Assembly (NCBI RefSeq): GCF_900184265.1
Contig: NZ_FXXA01000002.1
Span: 3,517,983 to 3,581,982, forward strand
Length of the DNA stretch: 64,000 nucleotides
Direction of reading: 5' to 3'
Source: Eggerthella timonensis
Lineage (GTDB): Bacteria; Actinomycetota; Coriobacteriia; Coriobacteriales; Eggerthellaceae
This document shows, piece after piece, positions 42,968 through 51,902 of the stretch. Within the stretch, counting starts at the first letter, position 1; the number at the start of each line of letters is the position of its first letter. The notes beneath the pieces were generated by a model. That model was not told the DNA's origin, ran no database searches, and saw only the letters and a list, made by a program, of their open reading frames with translations. Made by a program: the position numbers and the translations under genes.

Positions 42968-44031
42968 AGCTTTCCTATCTCCTCCATCAAAGCGTCCACG
43001 ATGGCACTCTCCTCCACCTTGCGGACGACGTTCCCGTGTGAAAACACCACGCCCGACCCCAAACCGCACGCTACGCCGATGTCGGCATCGGCGGCCTCGC
43101 CCGGGCCGTTCACCACGCAGCCCATGACGGCCACCTTGAGCGGCTTGTCCAGGTGCGCGATGCGCCCTTCCACCTCGCGCGCGAGCCCGATGAGATCCAC
43201 CTGGCAGCGCCCGCACGTGGGGCAGCTGATGAGCTCGGCGTTGCGTCGGCGCAGGTCGAGCGCAGCAAGCAGCGTCCAGCATGCGCGGACCTCCTGTACG
43301 GGATCGTCCGTGAGCGAGATGCGCAGCGTGTCGCCGATGCCCTCTTCCAGCAAGATGCCCAGGCCGCTGGCGCTTTTGATGACGCCTTGGAACGTCGTGC
43401 CGGCCTCGGTGACGCCGATATGCAGCGGACACGTCGGCAGCTCCTCGCTGAGCAGGCGGTACGTGCGCACCGTGGTCATGACGTCGTGGGCCTTCGCGCT
43501 GACCACGAGATCGGAAAAGCCGCGGCCCTCGCAGTAGCGCACGTAATCGGCGGCCGAGCGCGCCAGCTTCTCGGGCAGCGTGAGATCGTCGCGCGCCGCC
43601 AGCTCGTTGTCGAGCGAGCCCGCGTTCACCCCGATGCGGATGGGGATGCCCGCCTCCCCCGCCGCGTCGAGCACGGCGTCGGTTTTGGCGAGCCCGCCGA
43701 TGTTGCCGGGGTTGATGCGCAGCTTGGCCGCGCCGCGCCGAGCGGCCTCGATGGCGATGCTCGCATCGAAGTGGATGTCGGCGACCACCGGCAGGGGCGA
43801 CTGCTTGCACACGGCCTCGAACGTGTCGAGATTCGCATGGTGCGGGATGGCCATGCGCACGATCTCGCAGCCCGCGTTCGCGAGCGCCTCGATCTGCGCG
43901 AGGTTGGCGGCGGCATCGTCGGCCGGAGCGTTCAGCATGGACTGCACGACGACGGGCGCGCCGCCGCCGAGCGGCACGGAGCCCACCATCACGCGGCGGG
44001 TAGCCTCATTCGGTTTGGCATGCGTTGCCAC
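42964..44031 (-). CDS. ispG: 4-hydroxy-3-methylbut-2-enyl diphosphate synthase
   Basis: A 355-residue IspG/GcpE. The TIM-barrel part carries VQSMLNAPADD and LRINPGNIGG; the iron-sulfur part has SCPTCGRCQVDL with its cysteines and a third cysteine in MGCVVNGPGEAADADIG. It performs the penultimate step of the MEP isoprenoid pathway using a [4Fe-4S] cluster. It is co-transcribed with rseP upstream (111 bases) and proS downstream (four-base overlap); dxr of the same pathway lies at 45871. Confidence 0.93.
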   Translation of the reverse strand: MATHAKPNEATRRVMVGSVPLGGGAPVVVQSMLNAPADDAAANLAQIEALANAGCEIVRMAIPHHANLDTFEAVCKQSPLPVVADIHFDASIAIEAARRGAAKLRINPGNIGGLAKTDAVLDAAGEAGIPIRIGVNAGSLDNELAARDDLTLPEKLARSAADYVRYCEGRGFSDLVVSAKAHDVMTTVRTYRLLSEELPTCPLHIGVTEAGTTFQGVIKSASGLGILLEEGIGDTLRISLTDDPVQEVRACWTLLAALDLRRRNAELISCPTCGRCQVDLIGLAREVEGRIAHLDKPLKVAVMGCVVNGPGEAADADIGVACGLGSGVVFSHGNVVRKVEESAIVDALMEEIGKL

Positions 44032-44142
44032 AAGGGCCTCCGTTCAGGGTCGTAGTTGCCTGCGCTTGCGCGCATGGAGGATATTCTACCCCGTAATGGA
44101 AGCTTTCGGGCGCATCTGCACCGGGTTTCCGCGAAGCAGCGC

Positions 44143-45234
44143 CTACCCCCAGTTGCCGAACACGAACCTTTGGATGTCCTGGTTCGCCATGAACAGGAAG
44201 AAACCAATGAACAGGATCATCCCGGCGGCGCTCAGGTAGTTAAGCGCGCGCATGGACACCACCTTGCGCGAGACCTTCTGGAAGATCTCGATTACCAGAC
44301 GGCCGCCATCGAGCGGGGGGATAGGCAGCAGGTTCATGATGCCGAGCGACACCGAGATCATGACCACGAACATCATAGCGTAGCCGGCGCCCAGGTCGAA
44401 GTACGTCTTTGACATTGCTGCGATGCCGATGACCGACGACGAGTTCGACACCGTCTCGGCCGCGGTGGCCGGGTTGAACAGACCGACCACCATCTGCACC
44501 ACCATGCCGATGTAGTTGAACCCGAATTGCAGCGCCTGCAGCGGGGTGAGCACCACGTGCTGGATGGCGCCCGTGTCGGGATTGACCATATCGAGGCCGA
44601 TAACCGAGAAAACTACCACGAGCAGCAGCACGGCGAACAGCAGGTTCACGCCCACGCCGGCCACGAGGATGACGGAGCGCTTCCAGAACGGCAGGCTGCG
44701 GTACTGCTGCTTGTACTCGCTCTCGAACAGTGCGTGGGCGTCTTCGACTGGGCGCGCCTGGCCGAGCTCGTAGGCAACGGCGCCCGCGGCAAGCTGCTTC
44801 TTGCTCGGCTTGACCACGGGAGCTCGGTAGGTGTTGTACTTGTCCTGCTTGGCAGGACCGGCGATGCTGCCCCATTCGACGAGCTCGTCGAGCGCCTCGT
44901 ACGCCTCGTCATCGGTAATGCCGCAGTCGCGGGCGATGTCCTCCATGTTCGCGGTGCCGCGGCGGTAGAGCGCGGCGAGCACCGGCTCGAGGTGCGGGCT
45001 CATCTCGCCTGGCTCCATGCCGCACACCTTCGCGTAGCCGCCCAAGAGGAAGGGCGTCACGCCGAACTTCGTGCCCCATTTCGTGAAGCCGATGTTCGGG
45101 CCGGGAAGCCCCAGCATAAACTCGGTGACGCGCACGCCGAAGGCGCGTGAGGCCAGGTAGTGCCCACCCTCGTGGATGAACACGAGGAAGCCGAGCACGA
45201 GCGTTGTGTACACGATCATCAAAACGATATCCAT
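44143..45234 (-). CDS. rseP: Site-2 metalloprotease (RseP-like) with winged-helix-like insert and no PDZ domain
   Basis: A 363-residue M50 protease. The zinc motif is HEGGH at residues 21-25 in TM1, and the second metal site is NLLPIPPLDGGR at 301-312. A segment between TM1 and TM2 (about residues 83-137) reads like a winged helix: ALYRRGTANMEDIARDCG, then ITDDEAYEALDELVEWGSI. The PDZ domain normally found between TM2 and TM3 is missing; only about 35 residues join VNLLFAVLLLVVVFSVIG to the next helix. E. coli RseP is about 450 residues. It cleaves membrane-bound anti-sigma factors or signal-peptide remnants. Position in the dxr-rseP-ispG chain is standard. Confidence 0.88.
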   Translation of the reverse strand: MDIVLMIVYTTLVLGFLVFIHEGGHYLASRAFGVRVTEFMLGLPGPNIGFTKWGTKFGVTPFLLGGYAKVCGMEPGEMSPHLEPVLAALYRRGTANMEDIARDCGITDDEAYEALDELVEWGSIAGPAKQDKYNTYRAPVVKPSKKQLAAGAVAYELGQARPVEDAHALFESEYKQQYRSLPFWKRSVILVAGVGVNLLFAVLLLVVVFSVIGLDMVNPDTGAIQHVVLTPLQALQFGFNYIGMVVQMVVGLFNPATAAETVSNSSSVIGIAAMSKTYFDLGAGYAMMFVVMISVSLGIMNLLPIPPLDGGRLVIEIFQKVSRKVVSMRALNYLSAAGMILFIGFFLFMANQDIQRFVFGNWG

Positions 45235-45645
45235 AAACTCGTTTCCCTTTCGGTTGCGAGGAATGCTTCTTACGTGCTCCCATTATAGGGAGATGCGCCT
45301 GCAGCCGTAGGCGCTGCGAACCGATGTGCGGAAAAACTACAACCCGCGCACGAGGAAACCGCAGTGCGGTGTACGCGACACGAGGTACGGAGCGCGCGTG
45401 CAGGGATGCGCGACACGCGACGAGGGACGCTGGATCGACGTTGGATCCGCGAGAGAAGCGCGTGGAATCCGCGCTGGAAACGGGGGCACGGCGCGTGGAA
45501 AGCGCGTGCCATCGGCATAGAATGCGCGCTGGATCGAGAAGAATCCCTGCTGGATCTGCGCCATAGAAACGTAGAACCAGCTCACTATACTGAAAGAGCG
45601 GGCCCGCGCAACAAGACAACGACTGGAGGAGCCTTTGGAGAGGAT
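45235..45645. other. Intergenic stretch with degenerate GCTGGATC/GCGTGGAA motifs
   Basis: This part of the 636-base gap between dxr and rseP holds no recognisable gene. Short motifs such as GCGCGTGGAA, CGCTGGAAAC and GCTGGATCG recur irregularly at 45420-45560, without the regular period of a tandem repeat. A promoter for rseP-ispG-proS should lie at its left end. Confidence 0.5.
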
Positions 45646-45870
45646 CGCCATGCCGACAATTAGCCGATTCCCTGTATATCTCGCGCAAGCCCGCCGCACC
45701 CGACCGCGATGCGGTCATTTGGCCCGACGGCGAGCGCTTCGACGCGAAAACCCTCTGAGAACACTCGGCCATCGTGGAAGCCTGGCGCGGGCTCGGCGAG
45801 ATTCACGTTCGAAACCCTCGACGATCACCGGCTTCTTTTATGCAGCTTCGATCGGAGATGGTTCGATCGG
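45646..45870 (+). pseudogene. Possible decayed ORF
   Basis: A coding-like frame reads LADSLYISRKPAAPDRDAV then IWPDGERFDAKTL, ends at a TGA near 45757, and continues in the same frame as EHSAIVEAWRGLGEIH before drifting into another frame (FETLDDHRLLLCSFDRRW). The amino-acid composition and lack of stops around the lesion suggest a broken gene rather than chance. No family recognised and no start assigned. Confidence 0.35.
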
Positions 45871-47097
45871 CTAAACCCGCACGACGCGCTGGCGCGCTTC
45901 CTCGCGGGCCCAGGCGTCGAGCTCCTCGAGCTGGTCGAGGCTCTCCACGCGCTGGACGCCGTCGCGCTCGTGGGCGTCCATGACGGCCTCGACGCACTGG
46001 GCGATCCCCAAGTAGCTGCCCTCTTCGGCGAGGAACGCGGCCACGGCCACCTCGTTCGCGGCGTTCATGACGCAGGGCAGCGTGCCGCCGCGCTCGCCGG
46101 CCGCGCGGGCCAGCGCGAGGCAGCGGAACGTGTCGGTGTCGGGCGCGGCGAACTCGAGGCTGCCGAGCTTCGTGAAGTCGAGCGGCTCGACGGGCGCGTC
46201 CCAGCGCTCGGGATACGACAGCGCGAACTGGATGGGGATGCGCATATCGGTGGTGCCAAGGTGGGCTTTCACGCTGCCGTCGGAATACTCCACCATGGAG
46301 TGGATGGCGCTCTGCGGCTGCACGACCACGCTGATGCGATCGTAGGGCATGGCGAACAGGTGGTGCGCCTCGATGACCTCGAGCCCCTTGTTCATGAGCG
46401 TGGACGAGTCGATGGATATCTTCGCGCCCATGTTCCACGTGGGATGCGCGAGCGCAGCCGCGGGCGTGATGCTCTCCAGCTCGGCGCGCGCCCGTCCGCG
46501 GAACGGTCCTCCCGACGCCGTCACCCACAAACGCGACACCTCGCGCGGGTCCTCGCCCAGCAGGCATTGGTAGATGGCCCCGTGCTCCGAGTCGATGGGC
46601 ATGAGGCGCCCCGGTTCGGCGGCCAAGGGCATGATGAGGTCGCCGCCCACCACGAGGGACTCCTTGTTCGCCAACGCGAGCACCTTGCCCGCCGCGAGCG
46701 TCTCGTAGCTGGCGCGCAGGCCCGCAGCGCCCACGAGCGCGTTCACCACGATGTCGGCTTCGGGAAGGCGCACGAGGTCCACCACGGCGTCGGCGCCGAA
46801 CCCGAGCGACCCCTCGCCACGCTGCGCGAACGCCTCGGCAAGTGACGAGGCCGCACTCGCCGGCTTCGCACCCTCGACGTGCGCGGCCAGCTCGTCGGCT
46901 ATCGGCTCGCCCGCCAGGCGCCCGTCGCCCACCGCGAGGTGGCGCACGCCGAACGACCGCGCCTGCGCCAGCAGCTCGTCGGCCCGCGCGTTCACCGCGA
47001 GGCCCACCACTTCGAGCTTGTCGGCATGGCGGCGCGCCACGTCGAGCGTCTGCGTGCCGATGGAGCCCGTGGAACCCAACACAACGATGCGTCTCAT
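45871..47097 (-). CDS. dxr: 1-deoxy-D-xylulose 5-phosphate reductoisomerase
   Basis: A 408-residue Dxr. The NADPH loop is VVLGSTGSIGTQTLD at the start; LANKESLVVGG near residue 133, the metal-site region PIDSEHGAIYQCL near 154, and TASGGPFRG near 178 followed by TWNMGAKISIDSSTLMNKGLE are all present. It commits DXP to the MEP pathway. It starts nine bases after the cdsA stop, in the classical uppS-cdsA-dxr-rseP order. Confidence 0.94.
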   Translation of the reverse strand: MRRIVVLGSTGSIGTQTLDVARRHADKLEVVGLAVNARADELLAQARSFGVRHLAVGDGRLAGEPIADELAAHVEGAKPASAASSLAEAFAQRGEGSLGFGADAVVDLVRLPEADIVVNALVGAAGLRASYETLAAGKVLALANKESLVVGGDLIMPLAAEPGRLMPIDSEHGAIYQCLLGEDPREVSRLWVTASGGPFRGRARAELESITPAAALAHPTWNMGAKISIDSSTLMNKGLEVIEAHHLFAMPYDRISVVVQPQSAIHSMVEYSDGSVKAHLGTTDMRIPIQFALSYPERWDAPVEPLDFTKLGSLEFAAPDTDTFRCLALARAAGERGGTLPCVMNAANEVAVAAFLAEEGSYLGIAQCVEAVMDAHERDGVQRVESLDQLEELDAWAREEARQRVVRV

Positions 47098-47106
47098 GCG
47101 CGCCTC

Positions 47107-48039
47107 CTAGAGCAGCGGAACGGGAAACGGGATGCAGCCGAAGCCGAGCAGCAAGATGGCCGAGGTGACGGCCACCAAGAACAGCGAGTCGCAACGATCG
47201 AGCAGGCCGCCGTGACCCGGCATGATGGTTCCGGAGTCCTTGAAGCCCGAGTTGCGTTTGATGCGGCTCTCGGCCAGATCGCCGAGCACGCCCATAAGGC
47301 CGCTGAGCAGGCCGAACAGCAACGCCTGCGGAATGGACATCGTCACGCCCGGAATGAGCGTCATCAAGCACCAGAACGCCGCCGACCCGAGCAGCCCGGC
47401 AATGAAGCCCTCCCAGCTCTTCTTCGGGCTCGTGCGCGGCGCCAGCTTGTGCTTGCCGATCTTGCTTCCCACGAGGTAGGCGAACGAGTCGTTCGCCCAC
47501 ACGCTGAAGAAGACCCCGAGGGCCAGCACGCCGCCCCACGGCTGGGGCAGCGCCGTGCGGATGACCACGAGGCCCGACAGCAGCATACCGCAGTACGCGG
47601 CGCCGAAGAAGCTCACGCCCACGTCGGGCACGCGCGCCCGCATCCAGAACACGTACCATACGATCAGCGCCAGAAGGAGCGCGAGGCTCACGAACAGCGC
47701 GCCGTTCAAACCCAGCAAAAACACGCTGAGCGGGTACAGCATGGCCGCGATGATGCCAAGCATCTCGTTGGGCAGCTTCGCGTCCGACCGCAGCATGTAG
47801 TAGAACTCGCCAGCCGTGATGCCGGCCGTGACCACGAGGAACGCCACCGTGGTCCAATCGCTCACGAGAATGCACAGCACCGACAGCGCCACGTACACGA
47901 AGCCCGTGCGAAAGCGCACCTGCAAGTCGGTGGCGTTCTTCAGCTTCTTCGGCGTTTTCTCGTAGGCGAAATCCTTGATGCGCCCCGTGCGCTTGCGGTC
48001 GTCACCTGCTTCAACCTGTTCGTCGGGCCGCGGTGCCAC
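47107..48039 (-). CDS. cdsA: Phosphatidate cytidylyltransferase
   Basis: A 310-residue membrane protein with about eight transmembrane segments and the CDP-diglyceride synthetase signature near the C terminus: SRIKRNSGFKDSG followed by TIMPGHGGLLDRCDS. It makes CDP-diacylglycerol for phospholipid synthesis. A 40-residue hydrophilic N terminus precedes the first helix. The start is GTG 48039, directly after the uppS stop (TAGGTG), so translation is coupled. Confidence 0.92.
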   Translation of the reverse strand: MAPRPDEQVEAGDDRKRTGRIKDFAYEKTPKKLKNATDLQVRFRTGFVYVALSVLCILVSDWTTVAFLVVTAGITAGEFYYMLRSDAKLPNEMLGIIAAMLYPLSVFLLGLNGALFVSLALLLALIVWYVFWMRARVPDVGVSFFGAAYCGMLLSGLVVIRTALPQPWGGVLALGVFFSVWANDSFAYLVGSKIGKHKLAPRTSPKKSWEGFIAGLLGSAAFWCLMTLIPGVTMSIPQALLFGLLSGLMGVLGDLAESRIKRNSGFKDSGTIMPGHGGLLDRCDSLFLVAVTSAILLLGFGCIPFPVPLL

Positions 48040-48819
48040 CTACTTCACCGCCCCGAATCGGCGATCGCGCGACTGGAATTCCAGCAGCGCGCGCAGAAGC
48101 TCGTAGCGGTCGAAATCCGGCCACAGCGTTTCGGTGCACACGAATTCGGAATAGGCGATCTGCCACAGCAGGAAGTTCGACACGCGCATCTCGCCGCTCG
48201 TGCGGATGAGCAGGTCGGGATCGGGGATGTCCGCCGTGTACAGGTGGCGCGCCAGCCCTTCCTCGGTCAGCGGCTCGGGCGTGCGACCCTCGCGCAGCGC
48301 GGCATGCGCATCGTCCATGTAGGATCGCATAGCATCGAGCAGCTCGACGCGACCGCCGTAGTTCACGGCCACGACCAGCGTCATGCCGTCGTTGTCCTTG
48401 GTTTTCTCCCACGCCTTCGCGAACGCGTCGCGCGTCTTCTTCGGCAGCTCGTCGGTGCGGCCGATGGTCATGACGCGCACGTGCTCCTCATGCAGGCCGT
48501 CCACCTCGGCGAGCATCGTGGTGGCGAACAGGTTCATGAGGCCGATGACCTCGTCCTGCGGGCGCTTCCAGTTCTCGGACGAGAACGAGTAGATGGTGAG
48601 GTAGCGCACGCCCACGTCGGACGCGCACCGGATGGTCTCGCGCACCGCCTCGATGCCGGCCTTGTGGCCGAACAGGCGGTTCTTCCCCCGCTCCTTCGCC
48701 CAGCGGCCGTTGCCGTCCATGATGACGGCCACGTGGCTTGGCACCGCCGCCGGATCGAGACGCGTCGGATCGAGGTCCGCCGGGGGGTTCGGGAATATGT
48801 AATCGAGCGGCTTGTTCAA
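48040..48819 (-). CDS. uppS: Undecaprenyl diphosphate synthase (cis-prenyltransferase)
   Basis: A 259-residue protein. HVAVIMDGNGRWAKERG near residue 30 holds the catalytic aspartate, SFSSENWKRP near 75 follows, and the C-terminal region has LLIRTSGEMRVSNFLLWQ and YSEFVCTETLWPDF. It makes the C55 lipid carrier needed for peptidoglycan and for the capsule operon in this window. The start is assigned to TTG 48819 because GGAGG lies five bases upstream and a hairpin at 48841-48869 separates it from the upstream TTG at 48879. Confidence 0.92.
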   Translation of the reverse strand: MNKPLDYIFPNPPADLDPTRLDPAAVPSHVAVIMDGNGRWAKERGKNRLFGHKAGIEAVRETIRCASDVGVRYLTIYSFSSENWKRPQDEVIGLMNLFATTMLAEVDGLHEEHVRVMTIGRTDELPKKTRDAFAKAWEKTKDNDGMTLVVAVNYGGRVELLDAMRSYMDDAHAALREGRTPEPLTEEGLARHLYTADIPDPDLLIRTSGEMRVSNFLLWQIAYSEFVCTETLWPDFDRYELLRALLEFQSRDRRFGAVK

Positions 48820-48840
48820 GGCTACCTCCGCAAAAGACGA

Positions 48841-48869
48841 GAAACCGGCGACCGTCGGCCGCCGGTTTC
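48841..48869 (-). terminator. Hairpin with T-rich tail between frr and uppS
   Basis: A ten-base perfect stem, GAAACCGGCG/CGCCGGTTTC, is followed on the minus strand by TCGTCTTTTG, just before the uppS ribosome-binding site. A second near-perfect inverted repeat (48870-48903, arms like GGAGATTCAATTCGG) spans the frr stop. Partial termination or attenuation is plausible. Confidence 0.6.
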
Positions 48870-48894
48870 GGAGATTCAATTCGGCTGCGCCGAA

Positions 48895-49455
48895 TTAAAT
48901 CTCCATCACTTCGGCTTCTTTCTTCTTGAAGGCCTCGTCGATCTCGGCGATGTACTTGTCGGTGAGCTTCTGCACCTCGGCCTGCCCGCGACGCTCGTCG
49001 TCCTCGGGAAGGCTCTCTTCCTTGACGGCGCGCTCGATGGAGGCGTTCGCGTCGCGACGGGCGTTGCGCACGGCCACGCGGGCTTCCTCAGCGTACGTCT
49101 TGCACTGCTTCACCAGCTCGCGCCGGCGCTCCTCGGTGAGCGCAGGAAACGGCAGGCGGATGACGGAGCCGTCGTTCGACGGGGTCACGCCCAGATCGCT
49201 CTGCATGATCGCGTGCTCGATGGCGCCGAGCACGCCTTTGTCCCACGGCTCGATGACCAGCATGTGCGCATCGGGCGTCTTGACGCCCGCCATCTGGTTC
49301 ACCGGCGTCGGCACGCCGTAATAGTCCACCCTGATACGGTCGAGCACCATGGCGTTCGCACGCCCGGTGCGGACGGACGCGAACGCCTCGCCCAGCGAAG
49401 CCAGCGCCTTGTCCATGCGCTCCTCGGCTTGCAACATGCTGTCGTCTATACTCAT
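48895..49455 (-). CDS. frr: Ribosome recycling factor
   Basis: A 186-residue RRF: the domain I helix with ALASLGEAFASVRTGRANAMVLD, then VDYYGVPTPVNQMAGV and the C-terminal helix ending EAFKKKEAEVMEI. It splits post-termination ribosomes with EF-G. ATG 49455 has AAAGGA upstream at good spacing; GTG 49470 would place the start on top of that site. It is encoded 69 bases after pyrH, the usual order. Confidence 0.94.
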   Translation of the reverse strand: MSIDDSMLQAEERMDKALASLGEAFASVRTGRANAMVLDRIRVDYYGVPTPVNQMAGVKTPDAHMLVIEPWDKGVLGAIEHAIMQSDLGVTPSNDGSVIRLPFPALTEERRRELVKQCKTYAEEARVAVRNARRDANASIERAVKEESLPEDDERRGQAEVQKLTDKYIAEIDEAFKKKEAEVMEI

Positions 49456-49524
49456 CCCGGTTCCTTTCACCCTGCTCCTCGCATCGCGCCGACCATGTTA
49501 GGCGGCACGCGCGCTCATGTTATT

Positions 49525-50247
49525 CTACCGCGATTCTACCGTGGTTCCGACGTCTTCGCCCTTCAAAGCGCGCGAAATGTTGCCTTTGACCGTCAGGTCG
49601 AACACGATCATGGGCACGTCGTTGTCCATGCACAGCGACGTGGCCGTGGAGTCCATGACGTTGAGGCCGCGCGACAGCACGTCCATGTAGCTGATGCGGT
49701 CGAAGCGCTGGGCGTCGGGGTTCTTCTTGGGGTCGCTGTCGTACACGCCGTCCACCTTCGTGGCCTTCATCAGCACGTCCACGTCCAGCTCGCACGCGCG
49801 CAGCGCGGCCGTGGTGTCGGTGGTGAAGTAGGGGTTGCCCGTGCCGGCGGCCAGGATGACCACACGGCCCTTCTCCATGTGGCGGATGGCGCGACGGCGG
49901 ATGTAGGGCTCGGACACTTCCTGCATGTTGATGGCGCTCTGCACGCGGGAGAAGATGCCGTGGCGCTCGAAGGCGTCCTGGAGGGCGAGCGCGTTCATCA
50001 CCGTGGCCAGCATGCCGATGTAGTCGGCCTGCGCACGGTCCATGCCCTCGGCCGATCCGGCCAGCCCGCGGAAGATGTTGCCGCCGCCCACGACAACGGC
50101 CATCTGCACGCCGGCGCGCACGATTTCGGCGATCTGATCGGCGAGGTCGTCCACCACCTTCGGATCGATGCCGTAGCCGACGTCGCCCGCCAGCGCCTCG
50201 CCAGACAACTTGAGCAGCACGCGGTCGTATCGGTATCCTTCAGACAT
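49525..50247 (-). CDS. pyrH: UMP kinase
   Basis: A 240-residue amino-acid-kinase-fold UMP kinase: [15 protein letters not shown] at the start, [14 protein letters not shown] near residue 51, [16 protein letters not shown] near 137 and [20 protein letters not shown] near 160. It phosphorylates UMP and is the first gene of the pyrH-frr-uppS-cdsA-dxr chain. The promoter should lie in 50248-50310. Confidence 0.94.
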   Translation of the reverse strand: MSEGYRYDRVLLKLSGEALAGDVGYGIDPKVVDDLADQIAEIVRAGVQMAVVVGGGNIFRGLAGSAEGMDRAQADYIGMLATVMNALALQDAFERHGIFSRVQSAINMQEVSEPYIRRRAIRHMEKGRVVILAAGTGNPYFTTDTTAALRACELDVDVLMKATKVDGVYDSDPKKNPDAQRFDRISYMDVLSRGLNVMDSTATSLCMDNDVPMIVFDLTVKGNISRALKGEDVGTTVESR

Positions 50248-50310
50248 AAGCCCTATCCTCTCGGTGGTCGTTCATGTATGTTGTTCTAACCGCCCATCTT
50301 ACCTGAAAAT

Positions 50311-50343
50311 GAAAACGACCGCGTCAAGCTCGCGGCCGTTTTC
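50311..50343 (-). terminator. Terminator of the HtrA protease gene
   Basis: The thirteen-base arms GAAAACGACCGCG/CGCGGCCGTTTTC carry one G-U type mismatch around a seven-base loop; on the minus strand a T-rich tail (CATTTTCAGG) follows. A second GC-rich hairpin lies closer to the gene at 50385-50416. Confidence 0.6.
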
Positions 50344-50384
50344 GGGCATTTCACGCAAAGGACAGAGGAAAAGGGCCGTACGCA

Positions 50385-50416
50385 CGACGGCCCCCGCCGG
50401 GGAGCGGGGGCCGTCG
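50385..50416. terminator. GC-rich stem-loop downstream of the HtrA gene
   Basis: A thirteen-base perfect stem (CGACGGCCCCCGC and its complement) has a six-base loop, 26 bases after the protease stop. No T run; probably a 3' end structure acting with the hairpin at 50311. Confidence 0.5.
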
Positions 50417-50441
50417 AAGGAGAGGAGATGGCAGGGATCGG

Positions 50442-51902
50442 TTACGCCGCGTCCTGCTGGGAGCTGCTGGAGCCGCCGCCGAAGAGGCGCTCGAGCATGG
50501 ACTCCTGGGCGTTGTTCTGCTGGGTCGAAGCGCTCTGGCTGTTCTCGTCGGAGCCGAGCGTGACCTCGACCTGCTTGGTCTCGCCGTTGCGGTTCACGTC
50601 GAGGGTCACCTTGTCGCCGGGGTTCTTGGAGCGGACGTCCAGCATGAGGTCGCTGGCGGACGCGACATCCTGACCGTCGAACTTGGTGATGATGTCGCCT
50701 TCCTGCAGGCCGGCCTCGGCGGCGCCGGAGCCCTCGCTGACGGCCGCCACGTACGCGCCCTCGTCAACCGACAGGCCGTAGCGCTGCGCGTTCTGGGCGT
50801 TCACCGTGGACAGCGACACGCCGAGCTGCGCATGGGTCGGGGTCTTGCCGTCGATGATCTGCTGCGCGAGGTTCACCGCGTAGTTCACCGGGATGGCGAA
50901 GCCGACGCCGGAGTAGTTGCCCGAGTAGGACGTGATCAGCGTGTTGATGCCGATGAGCTTGCCGTCGGCGTCGACGAGCGCGCCGCCGGAGTTACCGGGG
51001 TTGATGGCGGCATCGGTCTGGATCATGTTCGGGTAGATGGTGGTCTCGCCGGAGCTCTGGCCGTACTGGTCGGTGCTGGCGTCCATGATCTGCGAGCGGC
51101 TCGTGGCCGACACGATGCCGGTGGCGACGGACTGCTCAAGGCCGAACGGGCTGCCGATGGTCATGACCCACTCGCCGATGATGAGGTCGTCGGAGTTGCC
51201 GATCTCGATGGGGGTGAGGCCGCTGGCATCCTTGGCCTTGATGACCGCGATGTCGGAGCTGGGATCGCTGCCCACGACCTCGGCATCGTAAGTCTCGCCC
51301 TCGACGGTCACCTTGTAGGCATCGCCGCCGGCGATGACGTGGTAGTTCGTGATGATGTAGCCGTCTTCGGTGAGCACGACGCCGCTGCCGAGCGACGCTT
51401 CGGTCAGCGTATCCGAGCTGGAACCGGAATTCGAGCCGAAACCGTACATGCCGCCGGCGTTGGACTGGTTCGCGTACACGTCGATGGCGGCCACGGAGGG
51501 CAGGGCCTTCTGCGCCACGGCCTCGGCCAGCGTCTGGTCGGACTCGGCGTCGGTGGCGTTGATGCTGCCGGAGTTCTGCGAGCCGAGCTGGGTCGACTGG
51601 CCTCCGTCGTTGCTCGAGGACGAGCCGCCGTTCATGGACTGCCAGATGCCGAAGCCGCCCAAGCCGATGGCGCACGCGACGGCCGCACCCAAGAAGGCGA
51701 GCAAAAACGTGCGGCCTCCGTGCGACTTCTTCTCGACGGTCACCGCCCCTGCCGGATGCTGGGGATGTTGCGGCTGCTGGTAGTACTGCTGTTGCTGCTG
51801 ATAGTACGGCTGCTGGCCCGTCGGGGCGGCATGCTGGGCATGCTCGTCGCCTTGCGTCGGCGGCACGGGGCCGTTGCCAGGGGTGCCATGGGTATCGGTC
51901 AT
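50442..51902 (-). CDS. HtrA/DegP-like membrane-anchored serine protease with PDZ domain
   Basis: A 486-residue S1C protease. A Gln/Pro/Tyr-rich cytoplasmic N terminus (residues 1-58) precedes one transmembrane helix (FLLAFLGAAVACAIGLGGFG). The trypsin-like domain has His188 (TNYHVIAGG), Asp217 (SSDIAVIKA) and Ser305 (NPGNSGGALVD), and a C-terminal PDZ domain (from about residue 385, EGSGAAEAGLQEGDIITKFD) follows. It degrades or senses misfolded extracytoplasmic proteins. ATG 51902 has AAAGGAG ten bases upstream; GTG 51911 would abut that site. Monocistronic and divergent from the dehydrogenase operon. Confidence 0.9.
   Translation of the reverse strand: MTDTHGTPGNGPVPPTQGDEHAQHAAPTGQQPYYQQQQQYYQQPQHPQHPAGAVTVEKKSHGGRTFLLAFLGAAVACAIGLGGFGIWQSMNGGSSSSNDGGQSTQLGSQNSGSINATDAESDQTLAEAVAQKALPSVAAIDVYANQSNAGGMYGFGSNSGSSSDTLTEASLGSGVVLTEDGYIITNYHVIAGGDAYKVTVEGETYDAEVVGSDPSSDIAVIKAKDASGLTPIEIGNSDDLIIGEWVMTIGSPFGLEQSVATGIVSATSRSQIMDASTDQYGQSSGETTIYPNMIQTDAAINPGNSGGALVDADGKLIGINTLITSYSGNYSGVGFAIPVNYAVNLAQQIIDGKTPTHAQLGVSLSTVNAQNAQRYGLSVDEGAYVAAVSEGSGAAEAGLQEGDIITKFDGQDVASASDLMLDVRSKNPGDKVTLDVNRNGETKQVEVTLGSDENSQSASTQQNNAQESMLERLFGGGSSSSQQDAA

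Noticed and set aside
45400-45570. Tandem repeat array between dxr and rseP
   Set aside because: Short motifs recur but without fixed period or consistent spacing, so no array can be defined.
46879-50289. A 1136-codon open frame on the plus strand across dxr, cdsA, uppS, frr and pyrH
   Set aside because: It is antisense to five well-recognised housekeeping genes; GC-rich codons suppress stops on the opposite strand. The translation is His/Arg/Val-rich without any domain.
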